Positions 28,401 through 34,095 of a stretch of 64,000 bases of DNA are shown here, piece after piece (positions within the stretch are counted from its first letter, which is position 1; the number at the start of each line of letters is the position of its first letter). The notes under the pieces were generated by a model. That model was not told where the DNA came from and did not search any database. It saw nothing but the letters and a program-made list of their open reading frames with translations. Location: contig NZ_JACHMP010000001.1 of the NCBI RefSeq assembly GCF_014204985.1, forward strand, positions 7,254,001-7,318,000. Direction: 5' to 3'. The DNA comes from Streptosporangium becharense. GTDB lineage: Bacteria > Actinomycetota > Actinomycetes > Streptosporangiales > Streptosporangiaceae. The translations under genes and the position numbers were made by a program.

Positions 28401-28486
28401 GGCGCCGACGTGGCCAGCCGCGTGCCGCACGAAGGGCAGAACCGGGGCCGCCCCGGCGTCTCGGCCAGACAGGAAGGGCATCGCAT
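25445..28486 (-). CDS. Class III adenylate/guanylate cyclase-AAA ATPase regulator
   Basis: 1013 residues. Order: zinc ribbon (CPSC at 3-6, CPSC at 17-20), class III nucleotidyl cyclase domain (about 34-210; VVFCDLAESTALSERLD, GGTVEKFIGDAVMAVFG, GVNTGEVVASG), AAA/STAND ATPase (LHGEAGVGKTRLARL, then YVLIVLDDVQWAG), and a long helical TPR-like C-terminus. Catalytic aspartates appear present. Such proteins couple ligand sensing to cyclic-nucleotide synthesis or act as signal hubs. It lies between the candidate precursor gene and the protease, coupled to the latter by ATGA. Confidence 0.93.
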   Translation of the reverse strand: MRCPSCLAETPGRPRFCPSCGTRLATSAPAETRRIVTVVFCDLAESTALSERLDPESLRAVLIRYFALMRDQLAWHGGTVEKFIGDAVMAVFGVPRLHEDDALRAARAAVDMRSALERLNDELDRDLGIRLGVRIGVNTGEVVASGHAHGEQALVAGDAVNAAARLQQLAGPGEILLGPETWRLVGPSAVGRAAGPLVLRGKRDPVTAWRLDAMRSDDPAVLRRFDVPFVDREEPLRELDRTLDRVIRGRRCRIVTLHGEAGVGKTRLARLWAERASRRGVLVGSGRCRPYGAGGTLLGVADAMRELVTVGTPDPEALAVLRAGLLKDGTPNPSYQETSWAVRTLLRDLGRSTYVLIVLDDVQWAGGPVLDLLGHLAEELRDVPVMVLCVARPDLFDRTPGWQPASRLSLRPLGPADSRLLVSQLVEVMPHDGTLLERIAERAEGNPLYLEQLVAMLGDGEEPHGLPLTVHALIAARVDRLGPDARATLECAAVVGREFTVEELQAVRGAGGPEGPLEGPLEELGHKCFVEHRTEATFRFASELIREVVYGGMAKRRRAELHERFAGRLAAAGGGDEVVGTHLEQAYRLRADLGPHDEHTARLRGGAAARLSGAGAVALRRSDLSRAENLLSRGADLLGPDHADWPRVSGRVAEARITLGEVAGGRRLLTEVLRRTADGADPLVAAHASLFLTHFEPSRSREVARRAIPVFEAAGDDLGLARAWTMVAQEAQGRGRFAETRDMLRRALDYAVRSDAELERATILGNLAATLWLGPEPAPVAVAECRALLSAYGRDRGIVRAVVGCPLAVLLAMRGSFGEARDALVEAGRVLTGLRHAYAEAFIPIFSAAVESLAGRWDVAEDLLRGACARALDLGDGQLLATASRDLARTLAHRGDLAGAEQWARAALEGPPGAAPVGTPMNTAELHAILARVLAARGSREDAGDLMERALREAGETDSPVCRATVLLGNAHSLAALGAHGESAAVARDAAAEFAAKGHLVGHGWALRLAGRR

Positions 28487-28499
28487 GATCGTCCCCGAT

Positions 28500-28688
28500 T
28501 CAGAAGAGCAGTCCGCCGACGATGTGCGCCTCGACCTCCGGGGCGTTCTCCCGCAGCTGCTCGTGGATGGAGACCAGGAGCGCGACCTCGGCCTCGCTCA
28601 GCGAGCCGACGACCTCGCGCTGCTCGGCGCCGACGATCGAGAGGTCGATCCCCGCCCGGGCCAGTTCGTGAAGGGGGTCAAAGGTCAT
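28500..28688 (-). CDS. Candidate RiPP precursor peptide (locus 1), 62 aa
   Basis: 62 residues. MTFDPLHELARAGIDLSIVG leads into an acidic helical segment (EQREVVGSLSEAEVALLVSI) and ends PEVEAHIVGGLLF. The start has an excellent site (GGAGG, four bases, ATG), and its first codons overlap the end of the radical SAM gene. The pattern recalls small proteins I remember annotated as aroma-sacti cluster domain proteins, found beside radical SAM genes; this was not checked. There is no cysteine, so a thioether sactipeptide core is unlikely. It could also be a small accessory protein. Confidence 0.65.
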   Translation of the reverse strand: MTFDPLHELARAGIDLSIVGAEQREVVGSLSEAEVALLVSIHEQLRENAPEVEAHIVGGLLF

Positions 28689-29892
28689 CTTTCCTCCCGG
28701 GGTGGCCGAGTGATACCAGGTCGCCGTAGGGCGGGCAGCCGTATCTGCCGGCGAACCCCGTCCCCCCGCCGGCCAGCTGCATGTCGCGGACCTGCCGCTC
28801 CATCAGGAGGGCGACGGGCGTCGGCGGGGGAGGGGCGACGTCCAGCTCCCGGCAGGTCTCGCAGTACCCGCTCCCCGGCGGGGCGCCGGCCAGCCGCAGC
28901 GGTCCGTACGTCCGCAGGGCACGCAGCACACCGGAGTCCAGGCAGCGTTCCCGGACCGTGCCCCAGTCGTCGCGGCCCGCGTGTCCCAGCAGCAGGTGGC
29001 CGGGGACGGGGCGGTGGTCGACGACGTCCTGGTTGCAGCACGCGGTGATCGTCCCGTCGAATCCGACGGTGGGCCAGGCGGCCATCGCGCACGGCAGGGC
29101 GGACGCGAGGGCGGCCGTCCCCGAGTGCGTGGCCCCGGTGGACGCGGCCCCGGTGGACGCGGCTCCGGCGGAGCCGGACGGCCGGGCGGGCGAGGCGCCT
29201 CCGGTGGGCTCCGCGGCCCCGGTGGGTGCGGTCCGGGCGGCCGGTGCAGCGGAGGCGGCCGGTGCGGCGGAGGTGGCCGGTGCGGCGGAGGCGACGGCGG
29301 CGGGTACGGCGAGTGTGCGGCCCCGGCCGACGGGCTGCACCCGGCTCACCAGCATCGGCACCCGGTCGTCGAACTCCCGCCGGACCGCCGCGGTGACCTC
29401 GCGCAGGTAGGGGTCGTCCGGCCCGGTCCCGGTGATGTGGAAGCTCAGGTCCTTGCCCCGCGCCAGCAGCGTCCGCATGACGGCGAAGACGCTCCGCCGG
29501 GGCACCTCCTCCTCGTGGAAGGCGTCCAGGCTCGCGGAGAAGTGGTCGGCCGCCTCGATCGCCGCGGCGATCGCGGGCGGGATCCGGGGGGCGAAGAACA
29601 TGCCCGACAGGATCATCGTCCGGCTGCCGGCCCGGGCCGCGGTCTCGGCCAGGGAACGGGCCAGCGCGGGCCGGAGCAACGGTTCGCCACCGGTGAGCAT
29701 GACCAGCTCGGGCCGGTCCCGCCGAGTGAAGGTCGCGGTGAAACGCCGGAAGACCTCCCCCGGGTGCTCCTCGGCCGACAGGAGCGAGCCGGTCGAGCAG
29801 TGCCGGCAGCGCAGCGGGCAGCGCCGGGTGATCGCCATGAGCACCGCGGCGGCGGGGACCGGACGTAGGGCCAGGATGTCCGTCAGGTGCAC
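28678..29892 (-). CDS. Radical SAM protein, RiPP-maturase type (locus 1)
   Basis: 404 residues from GTG 29892, with GGAGGTG five bases upstream. The SAM iron-sulfur motif is CPLRCRHC (Cys25, Cys29, Cys32) and the SAM-binding motif MLTGGEPLL follows. C-terminal PTVGFDGTITACCNQD and a CETC pair look like auxiliary-cluster ligands. The same C-terminal signature occurs in the radical SAM gene at 44718. An Ala/Thr/Ser-rich, repeat-encoded insert of about 60 residues separates the barrel from this C-terminal part. The start overlaps the end of the upstream gene by ten bases. The likely substrate is the small peptide encoded immediately downstream. Confidence 0.9.
   Translation of the reverse strand: MHLTDILALRPVPAAAVLMAITRRCPLRCRHCSTGSLLSAEEHPGEVFRRFTATFTRRDRPELVMLTGGEPLLRPALARSLAETAARAGSRTMILSGMFFAPRIPPAIAAAIEAADHFSASLDAFHEEEVPRRSVFAVMRTLLARGKDLSFHITGTGPDDPYLREVTAAVRREFDDRVPMLVSRVQPVGRGRTLAVPAAVASAAPATSAAPAASAAPAARTAPTGAAEPTGGASPARPSGSAGAASTGAASTGATHSGTAALASALPCAMAAWPTVGFDGTITACCNQDVVDHRPVPGHLLLGHAGRDDWGTVRERCLDSGVLRALRTYGPLRLAGAPPGSGYCETCRELDVAPPPPTPVALLMERQVRDMQLAGGGTGFAGRYGCPPYGDLVSLGHPGRKDDL
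29126..29310 (-). repeat. Minisatellite-like repeats inside the radical SAM gene
   Basis: Imperfect 15-bp units (GGCCCCGGTGGACGC, about 29130-29160) and 18-bp units (GCGGCCGGTGCGGCGGAG, about 29236-29295) encode the Ala/Pro/Thr/Ser/Gly-rich insert. They stay in frame. Confidence 0.75.
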
Positions 29893-30554
29893 GGCGACAC
29901 CTCCGGGGGTGCCGCGGCGAGCTCGCGCAGGAGCACGGCCGCCGCGTGCACGGTGTGCAGGGCACTGGTCCCGACGGCGGCCTGCCGCTCCGGCGCCGGG
30001 GCCAGGTCGTCGAGCATCCGGTCCAGGTCGTCGCGGTGCCCCGGGTCCAGCGCGGCGTGCCGCCACAGCGTGCCGAACGCCGCCCGGGGGTATCCGGTGC
30101 GCCGCTCGACGTGCTCCAGAAGTGCCCGCGAGGGCGCCTCACCCTCCAGCACCGCGATGTATCCCAGCAGGGCCACGGGGTGGTGGTGCAGGACCCAGTA
30201 GTACTGGGCCCCGACGAGCCCGGCCACCGACGGCGGCGGCGTGCGGCGCAGCAGTTCCTCGGCGGCGGGTTCGACCAGCGCGAGATCCCCGCGCAGCCAG
30301 TCGTCGTGCTCCGCCTCCTCGGCGGCGTGCCGGTCGAGGTAGCCGGCCAGCCGCGTCTCGCCCAGCTCGGCGCACCTGGCCGAGGCCGCCCGCAGCAGCG
30401 GCACGGAGGCCCTGATGACCATGTGCATCGCGCACAGGTAGTCGCGGTAGCGCCGCCGCGGGTCGGGGGCGTGCCACAGCGCGCTTCCGGCGTTCCGCAG
30501 CGCGTGGCCGGTCAGGCCGATCTTCGCCCGCAGGACGGTGCTGGGGGGTGTCAT
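29883..30554 (-). CDS. Haem-oxygenase-like iron-containing redox enzyme family protein
   Basis: 223 residues, all-helical. Probable metal ligands are in AAEEAEHDDWL, YYWVLHHHPVALLGY and the ExEG segment that follows, matching the haem-oxygenase-like di-iron oxidase (HDO) family. Members carry out O2-dependent oxidations of amino acids or fatty acids, and several sit in natural-product clusters. It is the first gene of locus 1 on the minus strand and overlaps the radical SAM start, so it is probably a second tailoring enzyme or cofactor-related protein. The substrate is unknown. Confidence 0.85.
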   Translation of the reverse strand: MTPPSTVLRAKIGLTGHALRNAGSALWHAPDPRRRYRDYLCAMHMVIRASVPLLRAASARCAELGETRLAGYLDRHAAEEAEHDDWLRGDLALVEPAAEELLRRTPPPSVAGLVGAQYYWVLHHHPVALLGYIAVLEGEAPSRALLEHVERRTGYPRAAFGTLWRHAALDPGHRDDLDRMLDDLAPAPERQAAVGTSALHTVHAAAVLLRELAAAPPEVSPCT

Positions 30555-30616
30555 CGGGCTCCCGTCGTCTGGACGAAGTGTGACCTCGGCCGGTTCGATA
30601 ACGGTTGGGAGCCGGT

Positions 30617-30658
30617 ATGGAAGCGCTTGGCGTCGCCGCGGACGCGCTGCTCAGCGCC
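30617..30658 (+). repeat. 42-bp direct repeat, copy 1
   Basis: The 42 bases starting ATGGAAGCGCTTGGCGTCGC recur exactly at 32150-32191. The 23 bases just before this copy (30594-30616) resemble, in inverted orientation, the bases just after copy 2 (32199-32221). The pair brackets about 1.5 kb with a lipoprotein gene and an IS5 remnant, suggesting rearrangement or an old mobile-element edge. Confidence 0.85.
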
Positions 30659-30830
30659 CGTAGCGGTGGCGGGCCGGTCGACTCTTCAGGGAAGCTCCCA
30701 CAGATCATGTCAACGATCTCCGGCGCTTGTATGACAAGCCAGATCCTGCTCGCTCCTGTGCTAGCGGCTTACTTGGGCCGCCGTCGCCAGGCGATGGACA
30801 AGCGATGTCGGCAACTACGCTCTTGTTCTC

Positions 30831-31259
30831 ATGTCCCCGGCCGAGGCCAAGAGCGCCAACTCCCGAGTCTTCCCCTCTGTCGGAGACACCGACTTCAACA
30901 CCCCGCCCAAGCTCACCGCCACTTTCACCCCGGTCAGCGGTCCACCGTCGTCAGCCCGCCGGGCCAGAGGGCGTGGAGGTCTTCACAGCCCCGGCACCAG
31001 GGGCATGGATGCGCCGCTGCCCGTCGCCGAAGCGCAGGCACACGCCCTGGGCTTGGCGTACGACCGCTCAGTGGCGGGCCGTTGGTCTCGCCGCGTTATC
31101 GTGGGAGACCAGTACTGCGTCGGAGGCGAGTCAACAGGTCAGGCGCGCAGCGGGAACGGCAACGGCGGGCAGGCTACGTCGAGCGAATGTACAGGGTTCT
31201 TCACGGATATCCACGATGTCATCAAGGCCTACGGCGGCGACATCATGAAACGTAAATAG
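30831..31259 (+). CDS. Doubtful hypothetical protein upstream of the lipoprotein
   Basis: The frame ends convincingly (SSECTGFFTDIHDVIKAYGG, then DIMKRK and stop) 14 bp before the lipoprotein gene, with good third-position GC near its end. Its first half is low-complexity and all three forward frames are open there, so the true start is unclear. Possibly only the C-terminal third is a genuine, truncated gene. No family was recognised. Confidence 0.35.
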   Translation: MSPAEAKSANSRVFPSVGDTDFNTPPKLTATFTPVSGPPSSARRARGRGGLHSPGTRGMDAPLPVAEAQAHALGLAYDRSVAGRWSRRVIVGDQYCVGGESTGQARSGNGNGGQATSSECTGFFTDIHDVIKAYGGDIMKRK

Positions 31260-31273
31260 AGAAGGAAAACCCC

Positions 31274-31690
31274 GTGCCCGTTTCCGTCCTGAGGCGAATC
31301 TGCTGCACACTCCTCTTGGCGTCATCGACGATGGTGTTGACGGCATGCGGCAGCCAGACCAGTTGGTGGCGAATCAACATCGCGACACTGTCGCTCGACG
31401 GTCTGACCTTGACCGCGGAACTGGCCTTCGGAGAGCCTAAGGCTGATGGCACCCACTGCGAGAAGGTGACGGACACGGAAGTGGTCGAGTCCCCCTCTCA
31501 AGTGATTCTTGGAGTTCGGGTACTCAACTCCTGTGCCCCCAGCTTTCCATGGGATCAGAGAAACATCGCGGGGATGGAATACTCATTCCCCGTGAAACTC
31601 AAGCTGAAAGAGCCGCTTGCGGGACGTGTCGTCCTCGATAGGGAGAGCGGCCTGCCCGTCAAAGTCGAAAAATCGAACAACGAGCCATGA
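31274..31690 (+). CDS. Small lipoprotein
   Basis: 138 residues from GTG 31274, with AAGGA eight bases upstream. The lipoprotein signal (basic N-terminus, CTLLLASSTMVLTAC) has lipobox LTAC with Cys25. The mature domain is about 113 residues, beta-rich by appearance, with two further cysteines (HCEK and NSCAP) that may pair. It should be anchored on the outer face of the membrane. Codon GC is lower than in neighbouring genes, which hints at acquisition. The function is unknown. A strong hairpin terminator follows. Confidence 0.85.
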   Translation: MPVSVLRRICCTLLLASSTMVLTACGSQTSWWRINIATLSLDGLTLTAELAFGEPKADGTHCEKVTDTEVVESPSQVILGVRVLNSCAPSFPWDQRNIAGMEYSFPVKLKLKEPLAGRVVLDRESGLPVKVEKSNNEP

Positions 31691-31765
31691 CTTAATCCCT
31701 CCCCTGGTCTGTAGGCGTCGGTGACGCCTTAATAGCGATCCACCATACTTATGGAGCCGTCCCTT

Positions 31766-31807
31766 GGCGGGGTCCCATCCGATCACCTCGATCGGATGGA
31801 ACCCCGT
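31766..31807 (+). terminator. Strong hairpin terminator
   Basis: GGGGTCCCATCCGATC (31769-31784) pairs with GATCGGATGGAACCCC (31790-31805) with one mismatch and a five-base loop, and is extended by outer pairs. A short T-rich stretch (GTCGTCTTTC) follows. It lies about 75 bp after the lipoprotein stop. Confidence 0.8.
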
Positions 31808-31889
31808 CGTCTTTCAGGTTGGCATGGTCGTCAGCAGACTCATCCACGTATGCGGGGCGGGTGTGGAGAGAAGTGCCGGAGCTGAGGCC

Positions 31890-32140
31890 ACTGGAACGGC
31901 CGCAAGCGCCATCTGCTCGTCGACACGCTCGGGATCGTCCGCAAGGTCTATGCGAGCGCGGCGAATCCCGGGAATCGGGAGGGGGGCCACGATGCTGCCG
32001 GCCGGTCTCAGGGCCTACCCGCACCTGACCTGTGGCGGGGGGAGCAAGGCTACCGAGACCCGTTCATGCAGTGGGTCAAGTAGGTCACCGGGATCACCTT
32101 GCAGGTCGTCGTCCGGCGTGACGGTGGCGTATGACACACC
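31890..32140 (+). pseudogene. IS5-family transposase internal remnant
   Basis: The forward frame reads GRKRHLLVDTLGIVRKVY and, further on, EQGYRDPFMQWVK with an in-frame stop, then TGITLQVVVRRDGG. This is the central DDE-domain signature of IS5-type transposases in decayed form. No ends or inverted repeats were recognised. Confidence 0.75.
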
Positions 32141-32149
32141 CGGGCACCG

Positions 32150-32191
32150 ATGGAAGCGCTTGGCGTCGCCGCGGACGCGCTGCTCAGCGCC
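32150..32191 (+). repeat. 42-bp direct repeat, copy 2
   Basis: Identical to 30617-30658. This copy lies between the IS5 remnant and the ABC exporter gene, and is followed by an inverted, diverged copy of the sequence that precedes copy 1. Confidence 0.85.
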
Positions 32192-32279
32192 GTCTCAAAC
32201 CGGATTCCAACCGCCGTCGAAGCGCCGCTTAACCGGGCGCTCCCACAATGAGCGCCACGCGCCGAAGAGGGAGCCGGAT

Positions 32280-33233
32280 ATGGCGGATGTCGCCGTCGAG
32301 ACCAGCGGACTGCGAAAAACCTACGTGAGCTCGTCCGGGGTGACGGAGGCGGTGGCCGGCCTCACCCTGCAAGTGCCGAAGGGTGAGCTGTTCGGCCTGC
32401 TCGGGCCGAACGGCGCGGGCAAGTCGACCACGATCGGCATGCTCACCACCAGGATCGTCCCGACGGACGGCGTGGCCAGGGTGGCGGGGGCGGACGTGGT
32501 GCGCGACCCCATCGCGGTCAAACGCCGCATCGGCGTCGTGGCCCAGTACAACAACCTGGACCGCCAGCTCACCGTGCTGGAGAACCTGGAGTTCCGCGGC
32601 CGGTACGCGGGGCTGCCGGCGAAGGAGGCCCGGCGGCGGGCCCTCGAACTGCTGGAACGGTTCAGCCTCGGCTCCCGGGCCGGTGCCCGGGTCACCGAGA
32701 TGTCGGGCGGCCAGGCGCAGCGAGTGATGATCGCCAGGGCGTTGATCCACCGGCCGGACGTCCTCTTCCTCGACGAGCCCACCTCGGGCCTGGACCCGCA
32801 GACCCGGGTGAACCTCTGGGACATCCTGGACGGGATCCGCGCCGCCGGGCAGACGGTCGTCCTGTCCACCCACTACATGGAGGAGGCCGAGCGGCTCTGC
32901 GACCGGATCGCGATCGTCGACCACGGCGCGGTCCTGGCCTGCGGCCCGTTGCCGGAGCTCAAGGCGTCGGCCGCCCTGGAGACCGTGCTGACCCTCACCT
33001 ACGACGAGGACCCGGAGAAGATCGTCGAGCAGGCCCGGCGGCTGGGCGGCGTCCGCGGCGCCGAGGTCTCCGACACCCGCCTGCGCGTCCTCACCCAGGC
33101 GCCGGAGGGCATCCTCGCCGACCTGGTGCGGCTGAGCCAGGAGGCGGGGCTCACGCTGACCGACGTCCGGGTCGTCCGGCCCAGCCTCGAAACCGTGTTC
33201 CTCACGCTGACCGGACGGGAGTACCGAGAATGA
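32280..33233 (+). CDS. ABC exporter ATP-binding protein (DrrA type)
   Basis: 317 residues from ATG 32280 with GGGAG upstream. Walker A is LLGPNGAGKSTT, the ABC signature MSGGQAQRVMIARAL and Walker B VLFLDEPTSGLDP. The C-terminal extension (about 220-317) is typical of daunorubicin-resistance DrrA-like exporters. It energises the ABC-2 permease encoded next (ATGA overlap). Lying between the two RiPP-like loci, it is a candidate exporter or self-immunity pump for one of them, but drug efflux is an equal possibility. Confidence 0.94.
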   Translation: MADVAVETSGLRKTYVSSSGVTEAVAGLTLQVPKGELFGLLGPNGAGKSTTIGMLTTRIVPTDGVARVAGADVVRDPIAVKRRIGVVAQYNNLDRQLTVLENLEFRGRYAGLPAKEARRRALELLERFSLGSRAGARVTEMSGGQAQRVMIARALIHRPDVLFLDEPTSGLDPQTRVNLWDILDGIRAAGQTVVLSTHYMEEAERLCDRIAIVDHGAVLACGPLPELKASAALETVLTLTYDEDPEKIVEQARRLGGVRGAEVSDTRLRVLTQAPEGILADLVRLSQEAGLTLTDVRVVRPSLETVFLTLTGREYRE

Positions 33234-34093
33234 CGGCGTCGACCATCGCGGCACCGGCCGCGCCGCGCGGCCACGCGCACACCGCGCGCGGGTACGCGCG
33301 CACCTTCGGGGCGTTGCTCGCCCGGGATCTGCGGGTGATGCGGCGCGGCCTGCTCTCCTTCGTGGCCCGCACGGTCCTCCAGCCCGTGCTGTTCATCTTC
33401 GTGTTCGCGGTGGTGCTGCCCGCCATCGGGTACGGGGCCGGCGGCCCGGCCCCGGGCGGGCAGACGGAGACGTTCGCCACGATCCTGGTGCCCGGCCTGG
33501 TCGCCTCGGGCATCGTGCTCCAGGGCATCTTCGCCGTGACGACGCCGCTGGTCATGGAGCTCTCCTACACCAGGGAGATCGACGACAGGGCACTGGCGCC
33601 GATCCCCGTCTGGGCCGTCGGCGTCGAGAAGATCGTCGCCGGGGCGGTGCAGGGGGTGGTCGCGGCGGTCGTCGTCTTCCTCGCCGTGCTGTTCGTGCAC
33701 GGGCCCGGCCAGGCGCCCGACCTCGACTTCGGACGCTGGCCGCTGCTGGTCGCCGTGCTGGTGCTGTCGTCCCTCCTGACGGCCTGCCTCGGGCTGCTCA
33801 TCGGCACGGTGCTGCCTCCGCAGCAGCTCAGCACCCTGTTCGCGATCTTCATCGTCCCGCTCATGATGCTCGGCTGCGTCTACTACCCGTGGGACGCGCT
33901 GGACGCGCTGCCGTGGTTGCAGATCACCGTCCTGGCCAACCCGCTCGTCTACGTGAGCGAGGCGCTGCGCGGCGCGCTGAGCCCCGGCGTCCCCCACATG
34001 TCCGAGGTGGTCGCGCTGGCCGTGCTCGTCGTGGGGACGCTCGTCACCGGCGCGCTGTCGCTGTGGTCGTTCACCCGGCGCCTGGTGGCCTAG
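33230..34093 (+). CDS. ABC-2 type exporter permease (DrrB type)
   Basis: 287 residues with about six membrane helices. The N-terminus (to about residue 40) is cytoplasmic. Conserved ABC-2 features include VLQPVLFIFVFAVVLPAIGY, the MELSYTREIDDRALAPIP loop and IFIVPLMMLGCVYYPWDAL. The start overlaps the ATPase stop in ATGA, so expression is coupled. With the ATPase it should form a homodimeric or heterotetrameric efflux pump. Confidence 0.94.
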   Translation: MTASTIAAPAAPRGHAHTARGYARTFGALLARDLRVMRRGLLSFVARTVLQPVLFIFVFAVVLPAIGYGAGGPAPGGQTETFATILVPGLVASGIVLQGIFAVTTPLVMELSYTREIDDRALAPIPVWAVGVEKIVAGAVQGVVAAVVVFLAVLFVHGPGQAPDLDFGRWPLLVAVLVLSSLLTACLGLLIGTVLPPQQLSTLFAIFIVPLMMLGCVYYPWDALDALPWLQITVLANPLVYVSEALRGALSPGVPHMSEVVALAVLVVGTLVTGALSLWSFTRRLVA

Positions 34094-34095
34094 CG

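Noticed and set aside
25478-28729. 1083-codon plus-strand frame
   Set aside because: It is antisense to the cyclase/AAA gene, which has clear domains in order; the plus frame has none.
31890-32140. An intact transposase gene fused to the ABC ATPase frame
   Set aside because: The long frame from 31764 into the ATPase is a chance join; the transposase text is in another frame with internal stops, and the ATPase has its own ribosome site at 32280.
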